In this document: positions 9,967-19,309 of the stretch, piece after piece
How the letters are laid out: each line of letters begins with the position of its first letter
Numbering within the stretch: position 1 is the first letter of the stretch
The notes under the pieces: model-generated
Database searches by the model: none
What the model was told of the DNA's origin: nothing
The model's input: only the letters and a program-made list of their open reading frames with translations
Made by a program: the position numbers and the translations under genes
Origin: Ectocarpus siliculosus
Lineage: Eukaryota > Sar > Phaeophyceae > Ectocarpales > Ectocarpaceae
Assembly: GCA_000310025.1 (NCBI GenBank)
Contig: FN649746.1
Location: 3,360,581 to 3,395,772, forward strand
DNA: 35,192 bases
Direction: 5' to 3'

Positions 9967-10619
9967 AACGGGCGCGGGAACACGCGACGGTTTGCGATGG
10001 GCGACACGGTTCTGCGAGCAGCGGTTGTTCCTCGACAGCGCAACGTTCTCGCTCTATTTGTCCCTCTAGTACATCAAATGAAACACTCCACCGAACGTGT
10101 CTCTTGTCCTTGCTCCACGTGTCGTCAATAGATGGCCGTTGTGTCGCCCCCGTGTACCGCGGGCCCCAAACTACCCGAGGCTCCCCGTGGCATACTCGGC
10201 GTGAGCTCTGCAAGCGGAGCAAGACGGACTTTCTCGTCCGCAGCATCGCCGAACGTCGGGTGTACTGCTGCCGTCATGGGTGTCCGCAAGAGAGCGGGTC
10301 GACGCCCCCAGGCAACAGCACGCTTTCCCGACCGCCACGCCTTCATCCGTAGCTCAGCGAAATAAAAAAGTGGAGGTAATTAAATCGTGCCACGTGAGAG
10401 CTAGAGAGAATGGCTATTGCTACTTTTTCGGCCAGCGGTGGGCGGATTAGGCTGGTTTTATACTTTATCACGCCTACCTCTGAGTACAGAAGAATGGAAG
10501 ATGCTGGGCCAGAGTCCCACACGGTGGCACCTTGGTAGAGTTGCGAGGTAATGGCCGTCACAGAAAAGCACCGCACCAGTAGTACTAACCGCTAGCAACC
10601 CCCGTTCGCTCTCCGAACA
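9967..10619. other. Upstream region of the EsV-1-7 gene
   Basis: Mostly without a supported gene. A plus-strand frame at 10104-10352 contains SKTDFLVRSIAERRVYCCRH, which resembles the second half of an EsV-1-7 repeat but lacks the first Cys pair in register. 10360-10500 is AT-richer and may hold promoter sequence. Confidence 0.3.
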
Positions 10620-10771
10620 ATGCTGTCGTTTTGCGACGCCCGGTACAGGCCTCACTGCCAGCACCTTGCGTGCCTTAGAACCGCGTCGTACGCCGGGAGC
10701 AGGAACTCGGAACCCGTCTTCTGCGAGAAGCACAAGACAAACGGACAGTAGAACGTCATTCACCCGAACAG
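10620..10771 (+). CDS. EsV-1-7 gene exon 1: repeat 1, with premature TAG
   Basis: Starts MLSFCDARYRPHC and contains a perfect C-QHLA-C-x16-C-EK-H motif (ASYAGSRNSEPVFCEKHK). A TAG at 10749-10751 follows HKTNGQ, where family members usually have a short GMV-type tail. Reading on gives NVIHPN(R) and a GTATCC donor in phase 2, exactly the phase required by exon 2. So the exon layout is intact apart from the stop. Confidence 0.6.
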
Positions 10772-13700
10772 GTATCCGCAAGCGCCCGCGCGGGGGTGCA
10801 CCGGGGTTGGTATGATAGCATGGATGCGCGAAAAGCAGACGAAACAATTTATTCCGTGGTCGGCGGCGGGGTGGGCAGTCGACCCTTGTTTGTGGGCGAT
10901 GAAAGGGAGCAAGGAGACGTAGATCAGGATAGACGGAGAGTATCAGTGCGCGCGCGTGTGTGTAGGGTGGCAAAAGGTTCATTGCGGGGTGGGCAGTCGA
11001 CCCTTGTTTGTGGGCGATGAAAGGGAGCAAGGAGACGCAGATCAGGATAGACGGGGAGTATCAGTGCGCGCGCGTGTGTGTAGGGTGGCAAAAGGTCCAT
11101 TGCAGGTGTATTTTGTTCAAAGGCTCACCAGACCCTTTCGGTTTTCCTTCCGATTCATTCATCAGACCGGCGTTTCGGTAGTGCAACACGCCGGAGCGTT
11201 CACCCCATTGTGTGTTAAGAGGTTGTGACGCATACGGCATTTGGAAGGTCAACCGTCGATCTTCGAATATATGTTGCACGGGGCTCGACACTCGATATTG
11301 ATAAGGACCCATGCCACGTTGCAATCAGTAATGGTCATTGATGAGACGGTATACAATCACCAAAAACCAAATAATGGGAAACGAACAACAGAGAACACCA
11401 ATTCATATGCCGTTGTTTCGATTTAGTCGGCTTGAACGGTCGTTCGTATTTGTATTTAGTCCCATCTTTCTGGGAGCCAGTTTATTCACCTCGGTATTTG
11501 TTTACGCACCAGCCGGGGTCAAACGGAAGGAGCTCCTCCGCCTTTCCCCCGGCGTTGCTTTGCTTTCAACTTTGCGTTGTCGATGAAAGTGCTGTTGCTC
11601 TCTGTACCCCCCCGCATCGCAGGGGTGACTGCGAGTTCGTCGGGTGTCGAAGAGTTTCGGCCTCTGCCTCCACCGAGGACACCCGCGCCCGCTTCTGCCA
11701 CCTTGACAAGGAGGCGGGCATGGTGAAAGTCAGGGACAGGATTGGGTGAGACATGAGCCGGTAGTCCGTAGGTTATCATCAGTTGTCAGTGCAACGTTCA
11801 GCCTCTATTGTTGTGAAAGGTTTTGAACATTGCACTGTGCCGGGATTCTTTGGTGTGCATTTTGAATAATGGATACTACGCCAACCCCCTCTTATTCACC
11901 TTGGTGTTCTATGGTAACAATACAGCCGGCTCTCTGATGATATTTTTTTCCTGTTCCCGCTAGGCCTTACATTCTGGTTCTGCTTGCGACACCTCCATTG
12001 GTGGGTTCCCCCTATCCCCTATCCCCTATCCCCTCCCAATGAATTCCCTGCCGTTTCTGGCTCGACTGCTATCGCCCATGCTGTCGCGACCCACTACTCA
12101 TCATCCCCCAAACCAGGACGAGGTGCGAAGAATCGACGTGCATCAAGCAAGCTTCGTTTGCGATGGACGGCGACTGCTACCCCAAGTTCTGCAAGGACCA
12201 CCGGCAGGCCAACATGATCAACATTCGCGATCAGCGGTGCAGGGCCGCGGGCTGCTCGAGGGGAGCATCGTTCGCGGCAACCGGGGGCGAGCGTGGCCAG
12301 TTCTGCAGCGAGCACAAGGGGAATAACATGGTCAGCACTCCCAGGAGGTGACGCGACACGGCTGGTGGTTTTGGGTTTTTGCACTATCTGCGGCAGGTTT
12401 AGTCGGGTGTGGTTCAGACAGACGAGATCATCGCTCGACGTCTCCGAGCGCTATATCGGCACCACACGAATTATTTCGTTGACGACCGAAGCTTCTTCAA
12501 CGACCAGAATGCACCTGCTCCCAGGTCCCTGAACTTTCTATTTTCCCGCCTCACCCGTCTCCCTGTGCACTGGCCAGCAGCAGGAGCCAATGCATGGTTC
12601 CAGGGTGCACCAGCCGAGAGCTGATCTACGTGATCGATGGACAGCAGCTCCCCAAGTTCTGCGTCGGACACCGCGGGCCCGACTGTCTTCTGCTACACCC
12701 CACCAACATGTGAGTGCGCGCGCTGAATGTCTTGTGCGTTGCAGTGCTGGTCTGGGTCTTTCTCTGAGTGTGAAGCGCTTCGTCAGAAGCCTCTTGAAGG
12801 GCTACCTGTCTGGTCGTTTGGTATACGGTGCCGATGTTGGGCTCATGGTTTCTTCCGTTTGACGCTGAAACAATATATCATTATAACGCATGTTTTGCGT
12901 GGAGGGCGGCACACGTCGGTTCAATTCGACATCAAGTGCTAAACGCGCGTAGTTCCATCTGAACGGTCTCACGAACCGGGCACGCGCGACAGGCGAATCT
13001 CCGCTATTTCCACGGGGCATGCTGAATTCTCACTCAATCTAAAGGCGTAGTCTCGATGCATGGGTGAAACCACACACGAGCAAGCTGGAACTTATCCCTG
13101 CCCCAAAAATACGACGAACCTGCACCCGGAGTAGGCAACACGGGTTTCTCAGCCACGCAGCGGAAAACAAACCACACGGGCCCTAACTTCAAATCGTTTT
13201 ATTTTGTCCTCTCGCTCACGTTCTCCCAATCTCAGGGCGCAATGTGTGCCTCCGGAGTGCACCAGGATAGTCGCCCAGGGGAAGGAACAGCGGCTCGTCT
13301 GTGACGTGCACAAAAGCGGGGGGCACGCACCGCGACGCCCAGAGCGATGGTAACGCTCATCCCAAGATTCTCACCAGCACTTCGAGCTTCGCCGCCGCCA
13401 CCACCAGCACTCAAGGCAGAGCTGTTGTCGTCGCGAGGGAAAACACCGGCGGCGGCGTGTCCTACATCCAGCAAGACGGGGCAGTCGATCCTAACCACAA
13501 TCGCCTCCCCCCGCATTCCCAGTCGAGGGATGCAGGAATCTCCTCTGCGTCTCCCCGGGGCGCTTGGCAAGCTGCCCGAATTCCCCGAGCTCTCCGCTTC
13601 GCCGACACCAGCGGCGCGACGGAGGGGAGCAACATCCTGCCCAACGTTTACCATCCTGGCACCACGGACCAGCTGCGGGGACCTCGCCGGCGTGTCGACG

Positions 13701-15205
13701 GGGAGAAGATCAGCGACCAAGAACCCGGTTCTTCGAAGCATCCCCGGAGGATGGAACACCCGGGGCCCAACCAAGCGGCGGCAACCCGGCGGCTCCTGCC
13801 CCTCCAGGCTCTCCTTCTCCACGGACAGCAACTTCGGAAGAAGTGGGAGGCTTTGACGACGAATGGGAAAGCGTAGCCTTGATGAAGAGGAAAGGCAAAG
13901 GGAAAGCCTACCGGAGCCGCCCCCAGTCGGCGTTTCCGGCGGCGTACAGCGGTGCTGCCGGGACAGCACACGCTCACCGCAGGTAGGGACAAAAATACTT
14001 ACGTGTTTTGGTGTGTTTTTCTTGGCAGCTCTCAGTCGATCAGCTTCGACCCATACCGAGACACTGCGGTAGTCTGCAGCTGGCCTCGACCCGAAAACGT
14101 GACCTTGCCGGGGATTGTAGTTTTGAGGAGGGGAGACCTACCCGATCGATCGGTCAAGCAGCGTTGGAAAATCGTCCAAACATGACATGCCAACAACCAA
14201 AATACTGCCCTTGGTGCCACCCGCGCGTGTGGAACTATCGGACCCGGTAATATACCGTTAGCTGTGCGTTAGCGTTGCCCTGAAGGACGTAGGGTTTTGG
14301 CGAGCGGGCGGGAGTCGCGGCGCTCTCCTTTCGAGGACGGCCTTTCGTGAGCGTAGATGTAGCGGTTCTGCACAAAGAGGGAAGCCACAGAGCGTCTCAA
14401 GGTGATTCCTCCACCTCATCAATCATGGGAAGACCCCTCCGTGCACCCTAGCCACTATATGCCCCTGTCGACATCGATCCACCACCGTCGCCCGACCACC
14501 ACGACGCTGTTCACCTCAACACCGGATTCTAACTCTGCCTCCCGTGATCCAACCCCCCGGCAAAACTTTCTTCTTCAGGGTCCGCACGCAGAACGAGTCC
14601 TCCTCCATCGCCGGTGTCGTGCCCTCGGAAACTACCAACACCAAGCGCCACACAGGTCGACCCACGAGTGCGCAAGGCGGAGGCGGGCGGCACGAGCAGC
14701 AGCAACGCTCCGGGGTTCGTCTTCTTGACATGGACGACCCAACGGGCACGGCGCGCCTTGACCATTCCCTGACGCCTCCCGGAGAAAAAACGCGGCCTTC
14801 AGCAGCGCCGCCCGCGGCCGCGCTCACCGCCGTCCAGCAAGAGATCGGAGCCGAACACGAGACGATGATTTCCCTTGAAAACGGCCACGGTGGGGAGGTG
14901 TCCGTTAGCAACACCCAACGCGGCCAACACCCAACGCGGCCAACACCCAACGCGTTGCGACAGGGAGCGCGGAGCAAGGAGGCCGGACGGTCGAGAGAGA
15001 AACGTCTACGGAGCCGGAGAGAGCGACGCCGGATACAACGCCAACCACCGACGAGGAGGAAGAAGAGGACAGCGGCAGCAGTACAGAGAGCGCAGCAGCG
15101 GCTACCATGACGAACAAGAAACGCAAAACCAGCATCGTAGTGTCAACAGCACGCGCACCAAGCGTACTACGAGTCTCAACGACACCCACCCCTCTGGGTA
15201 CAACC
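10620..15205 (+). CDS. EsV-1-7 cysteine-rich repeat protein gene, possibly decaying
   Basis: Multi-exon gene coding at least six EsV-1-7 motifs, a Cys/His motif (C-x4-C-x16-C-x2-H) of presumed zinc-binding repeats. The founding cellular member, Ectocarpus IMMEDIATE UPRIGHT, controls early development; the biochemical role of the family is not known. Exons: 10620-10771, 11623-11745, 12117-12347, 12584-12709, 13236 to about 13982, and 14579 to about 15205. The introns between the first five exons, and the one after 13982, all fall in phase 2. Oddities: an in-frame TAG in exon 1, a His-to-Asp change in repeat 2, a shortened spacing in the last repeat, two compensating frame breaks in 13310-13740, and a frame that depends on a 16-bp repeat in the last exon. 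It could be a pseudogene, or the assembly could contain errors. The 3' end is the least certain part. Confidence 0.65.
10866..11102. repeat. 118-bp tandem repeat (2 copies)
   Basis: Two near-identical copies of a unit containing GGGGTGGGCAGTCGACCC and GGGAGCAAGGAGACG, plus a CG/GT-rich tail. Lies in the first EsV-1-7 intron. Near-identity suggests a recent duplication. Confidence 0.9.
11623..11745 (+). CDS. EsV-1-7 gene exon 2: repeat 2, last ligand His replaced by Asp
   Basis: Acceptor CATCGCAG after a pyrimidine-rich stretch; donor GTGAGA; phase 2 at both ends. Motif C-EFVG-C-x16-C-HL-D, followed by KEAGMVKVRDR, the typical tail. The final metal ligand is GAC (Asp) instead of CAC (His), a single base change. 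Confidence 0.75.
12003..12036. repeat. CCCTAT microsatellite
   Basis: A short run of CCCCTAT-type units, telomere-like in composition, in the EsV-1-7 intron between exons 2 and 3. Confidence 0.75.
12117..12347 (+). CDS. EsV-1-7 gene exon 3: repeats 3 and 4
   Basis: Two perfect motifs: C-EEST-C-x16-C-KD-H and C-RAAG-C-x16-C-SE-H, separated by the usual 12 residues after His (RQANMINIRDQR). Contains the family signature ASFA before the third Cys. Acceptor AACCAG, donor GTGACG, phase 2 at both ends. This is the best-preserved part of the gene. Confidence 0.85.
12584..12709 (+). CDS. EsV-1-7 gene exon 4: repeat 5
   Basis: Motif C-MVPG-C-x17-C-VG-H with DGQQLPKFC before the third Cys; one residue longer than the canonical spacing. 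Acceptor after CAGCAGCAG (several in-register AGs, 3 nt apart), donor GTGAGT, phase 2 at both ends. Confidence 0.75.
13236..13982 (+). CDS. EsV-1-7 gene exon 5: repeat 6 and Ser/Pro-rich tail, frame-disturbed
   Basis: Opens in phase 2 with C-VPPE-C-x13-C-DV-H (spacing 13, not 16). The frame then hits TAA at 13351. One base fewer in the G6 run at about 13317 would move it into a good open frame (GRAVVVARENTGGG, LRFADTSGATEGSN). Near 13730 the coding-like pattern returns to the first frame (SPEDGTPGAQPSGGN, DDEWESVALMKRKGKGKAY). The end at 13982 has a GTAGGG donor in phase 2. If unspliced, the protein would stop at TAG 13984. Confidence 0.5.
14579..15205 (+). CDS. EsV-1-7 gene last exon: low-complexity acidic/basic tail
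   Basis: Acceptor TTTCTTCTTCAG, phase 2, matching the donor at 13982. Encodes VRTQNESSSIAG and a Pro/Ala-rich stretch to about 14905. A 16-bp tandem repeat (14909-14954) then decides the frame. One alternative frame gives a Glu run followed by TNKKRKTS and ends at 15205; the frame present as written ends at 15110; a third ends at 15264. Which is real cannot be settled here. An alternative 3' exon, 14029-14185, would need a 46-nt intron. Confidence 0.4.
14909..14954. repeat. 16-bp coding tandem repeat (~2.9 copies)
   Basis: Unit CAACACCCAACGCGGC at 14909, 14925 and 14941. Because 16 is not a multiple of 3, each gain or loss of a unit shifts the downstream frame of the EsV-1-7 last exon. Confidence 0.85.
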
Positions 15206-15257
15206 TGACGCCTTTTTACTACGCCTTGGTTAAGGCTCTGACTGGGAAGAGGAAGCG

Positions 15258-15415
15258 TTCGTAGCACCACAACGACGGCATCGACAACGGGAATTGTTAA
15301 TAAAGTTCTGGGGCTGCTAGTTCAAAGCTGGAAGCATCTGTAGCACCACAACGGCATCGGGAGTGGAAAATTGTCAAAACGTTTCTGGTGCTGCTACTTG
15401 AAAGCCGGAGTTCAG
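15258..15415. repeat. 79-bp imperfect tandem repeat
   Basis: Two diverged copies starting GTAGCACCACAACG at 15261 and 15340, each with GGTGCTGCTA- or GGGCTGCTAG-like ends. It lies just beyond the likely end of the EsV-1-7 gene. Confidence 0.7.
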
Positions 15416-15545
15416 ATGCCGGTCCTGGGATATCGATTGCTGTACCAATGCTGCCACCTACAGCTGGGTGCAAAGCGATCGTTACCTGGAGCCTCGGGAA
15501 GAAATGTAGGCAGAGCAATGCTGAGCTTCGAGTAAGTGTCCAGGA

Positions 15546-15650
15546 CGGAGGGGGGGCGGGGGGGTGTATTCATAGTCGTGCATGCCGTAGTCGTTAGACC
15601 ATTGACCTGGCATCCCTACAAAGCCGGGACGGAGCACGCCGGGTTCTCAC
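15546..15650 (+). repeat. G-run repeat family, copy B
   Basis: G-run, then ATTCATAGTCGTGCATGCCG and, further on, GCATCCCTACAAAGCCGGGA. Matches copy C closely and copy A loosely. Confidence 0.7.
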
Positions 15651-15952
15651 CGGACCAGGCTCTCACATCACCAAGCGCGAAGCATCGTGAGGTATTCGGC
15701 GAGTCGCATGAAGGGTGAGCTGCATCCTGCTAAGGGTGTTCGGCATCTTGTGCTTACTTCCTTGCCTACGGATGACAGCTGCGTATGACTTAATTTATTT
15801 TCTGGTGCGTTCACTTCCAGAGACAGTTATAAGCACTGTGTACCTGCCTCGAGGATGCTTGACCATTTTAACACAACGTGGTGCGATCATCCCCCTTGCG
15901 CGGAGTGAGGTTTCTCCACCCCGCACAACATGATCTACTCGACCACCATTAT

Positions 15953-16001
15953 GGTTACCGCCAAAAAAAAAGCAGAGGTAAAAAAAAAAAAAGCGGTAAC
16001 C
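15953..16001. repeat. Hairpin with A-rich loop
   Basis: GGTTACCGC (15953) and GCGGTAACC (15993) form a 9-bp perfect stem around a ~31-nt A-rich loop. Role unknown; it may be a remnant of an inverted-repeat element. Confidence 0.5.
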
Positions 16002-16029
16002 TGGTTGCCGAGTTCACGAAGTGAATTGG

Positions 16030-16165
16030 CTTGTTTTACAACGTCGTTGCCAAGCGAGGAAAACCCATTTTGGATGGCAAACACCGGGGGGGGGGCTTTT
16101 TTTACAACGTGGTTGCCAAGGGAGGAAAACCCACCCCGGATGGCAAACCCGGGGGGGGGGGGGGG
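16030..16165. repeat. ~66-bp tandem repeat ending in G-runs
   Basis: Two copies of TTTTACAACGTNGTTGCCAA, GAGGAAAACCCA and GGATGGCAAAC, each followed by a long G-run (the second about 20 Gs). Directly precedes copy C of the G-run family. Confidence 0.8.
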
Positions 16166-16253
16166 GGGGGTACTCATAGCCGTGCAGGCCGTAGTCGTCA
16201 GCTCGTAGACCTTGCATCCCTACAAAGCCGGGACAGAATACGCCGGGTTTTCA
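16150..16253 (+). repeat. G-run repeat family, copy C
   Basis: G-run, then TACTCATAGCCGTGCAGGCC and GCATCCCTACAAAGCCGGGA, like copy B at 15546. Confidence 0.7.
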
Positions 16254-16259
16254 CCAACG

Positions 16260-19200
16260 GGGGGGGTGGGATCAGGGGCTCATGTTGGAATCCCCGATTT
16301 TCTCAATTTGGTCGTGCGAACGACTTTCGAAATAGGTCGAAGGAGCCTAACCGATGTACTCACTCGTCTTGCCTGTGCTTCTGTGTAACATTTCTACGTA
16401 CGAATTCAACGTCACTCGTTGCGGGGGCCCTAGTAGGACCGCCTACCACCGAAAGTGGAAGGTCCTAGTATTTAAAGTGACAGTGAATGGGGATACCCCC
16501 GACCACGACAAACGCTGTATGTTATAGCTGTGGTGTGAATCAAGAAGACACAATGTCGTGGCGAGGGGGGGGCGAACATGTCAGCTTGTACGATGGCTCA
16601 GATTCAGCGCCCTTGGGAAAGAGGAGGGGTCTCTCGCTGTGATGCAGATGGTCGTACACCCTTTACCCTGTTTTTCTGACTACCTCCTTGGATTTATGAA
16701 CCACATCTGATTCATCGTCATTACAGTTTGTTTAATATTATGTACGATACAAAAAGTTTTAATATTTTTCGTTTGTCAATATATTCCAGCAACATGAAGC
16801 TTCTTCATGAAGCAATAGGGGGTTGGGTCAGGTCATGCAACATGGACAGCAGGTACTAGATGGAGCAGTACTGAGAATGAGGTCGAAAATATCCATTTCA
16901 TGCCTTGGTTGATCTTGTTTCTCAGGGGGGGACGTCTGGGGGGGACGGGGGTACACAATGTAATCTAGCCATGTGTTTGTTTCAGTCAAGCATGAGAACA
17001 AAATCGGCTATTGTTTTGCCTCTGTCCTATTTGAGAGCAAGGGGTGGCTGGGCGGTAAAACGATGATTCAGCAACTCACGACTCCCCGGGTGCCTTGCCA
17101 TTTTAGTACGGGTATATTTTGTTGTTCGTGGACGTTTGAGAATAAAACTAGTGTTTGATTGGCATCACAATAAATAGCCAAGACAGTTTTTTCCCGAAGC
17201 ATATGTTGGCTGTGCGTCTCTGCGTGAACGCTGTGGCGACACGATAGGTACGTGACACAGTACCCGTCGAGGTGAAGCAACATGAACAATCGGCTATGAG
17301 TATCTCCATCAACGAAAGCTGTGGCCACACGATGCGTGATACGGAACCATTCGAGAAGAAGCAGCACCTTCATCGGACATACATCTTCTGTAATCCATGT
17401 CCGAGAATGCAATTGATGCGCCTTGTCTTTGGCAAATGTCGTATTCTCCGCCCGTTTCTTTCTCTAACCACGGCTGTCGCGTGCTTTGGTTCCGGTTACC
17501 CGAGTACCATACACGAGGCCTGCCACTTACCGGTGTTCGTCAACCTCCCCCCCTCGCGCGCTCAGGCTGCTACTCCTCTCAAATAGTATCCCGAAGCAGT
17601 CAAGTTTGAGGTCATTCTGCATTTTGAAACATTCGGTCAGAAGTTCATGTCAAGAGCCGACCTTCAATTGCCTACATAACACAACCACCCTGGGCACCCC
17701 TCGCCACACGCTGCGAACCGCCGTAGTATGCCACCCGAACCGTCTTAGTAAATGCATACATTCTCGCCCCGCAGTCTTGGAGGAAACCACGAGTAGTCCG
17801 CATTGATATAAACCCAACCAAGATCATCGGAAGAAACACGTCGTCCGATGTCCTTCGCGAAAGATGCGTTTGAGTCTAGTCTAAGGAAGCATGCCTCGTC
17901 TTGAATTTCCCAGTGAAGTCTGTGCTTCCTGAGCTTGTCGCTAGAAAGCAGCGTTCGTTTCGGTTTTAGAACACACCCTTTATCCTACCTTTGCCGAAGC
18001 CACCGCGTCCGTGTGTACTTGGAGAGGGCGACCGTAAGGAGACTGAGCTACATGGGCCAAAGGCGCCCACACTGTTTGTGCCCTTGTTGGTGGTTGCTCT
18101 CTCAACGAGGGCAGGTCCCGGTTGTTGGAGGAGCGGTTCTTCTTCGATGCATGTTGTTGCCGCAGGATTGACGACAGAGAGAAACGTCAAGAGGAATATT
18201 TGTTGTAGAGGAGGTACAAGTACTGTACTGACTGTAGGTCATCTTTTTACCTGCATCTAGACTAATCACCGCAAAAGGAAGTATAAAACTAACTCGTGTG
18301 GGCCTTCTTTCCTCCTGAATTACCCCCGGCTGGTGCATCCAGAATTGTACCGAAAGAAAGGTGTAAGGACCGAGGTCCACAACAAATCGGATTGCCAAGA
18401 AGATACGGACAGAAGAAGGTACTGGACAACAACATGGAGGAAAAACGTCAACATGCATACACCTTTGATATGATCATATTTTTGGATGCAACCAGCAGGT
18501 GTAGCACAGTAGGAAAGAGGGCCACACGACGAGCGTTTCTTCCTTCTTGATCTTCCTCCAGAGAGAAAATAAACATCGATGAAAAAAAAACTCTTCCAAC
18601 ATGTAATTCTCGTTCAACAGGTGCTCACACAACGCAGCAATGACGTGCAGAACTGCTAGACGACGGTGCACAGCTCATTACCCCCCCCCCCGATCTCTCA
18701 ACCACACCAAACACCACAAGCCATCACTTCTGAAGCGCCTGTGATCCTCTATTATAACAATCGAAACTTGCTCGCGATCATCGTCTGCAACAGCTGAATA
18801 TCGCAGGCGACGCAAATTCAATCAAAAGTCATCTTGGCACTTAGCTCATGTACGTTAGCATCCCTACCCGTGAAGTTTCCTCAAAGGTCGCCAACAGCAG
18901 GCCACGAAAAAACAAAACAAAAAACATTCGTGGTTGGCTACACGTAGCGTTCAACACTGCCGCCCGGATCGCCTCCCTTAAGACCCAGGTATCACCAACG
19001 CGCTGACCGTTGCCACCGCGACGACCGTCGGCCGACAAGCTAGTTGTCCGGTGCATCACCTCCTCTACATGTAACCACCAAGACAAGGACTAATCAAGGA
19101 GCATCGTCAATATGCCACGGTCTCAAGACAAACAGCATGGTCTGCAACATCATCCCCCCCAGCGCTCGGAGAGGTGGTGCATGTCTTTCAAGCGGAATCA
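16260..19200. other. Intergenic stretch without a recognised gene
   Basis: Mixed unique-looking DNA. 16730-16800 is AT-rich, 16920-16950 has G-runs, and 17290-17430 holds short diverged repeats (GTGGCCACAC / GTGGCGACAC). Frames are short and none shows a family motif or matching splice phases. Confidence 0.4.
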
Positions 19201-19202
19201 AA

Positions 19203-19306
19203 GCGCAAGCCGACCGATATATAAACCAAACAGCGAATCAATCTTGCTCGGCTAGCGCAAGCCGACCGATATATAAACCCAAACAACGACAATCAATCTT
19301 GCAAGG
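19203..19306 (+). promoter_or_regulatory. 52-bp duplication carrying a TATA-box-like sequence
   Basis: Two copies of GCGCAAGCCGACCGATATAT followed by AAACC, then CAATCTTGC. Each contains GATATATAAAC, a good TATA-box core. No gene is recognised downstream on the plus strand, so a promoter role is only a guess. Confidence 0.35.
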
Positions 19307-19309
19307 TAG

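Noticed and set aside
10458-11030. Minus-strand frame of 190 codons
   Set aside because: Antisense to the EsV-1-7 first exon and extended through the 118-bp tandem repeat.
14029-14185. Alternative last exon of the EsV-1-7 gene (reads FDPYRDTAVVCSWPRPENV)
   Set aside because: Would require a 46-nt intron, far below the other introns here; kept only as an alternative to the exon at 14579.
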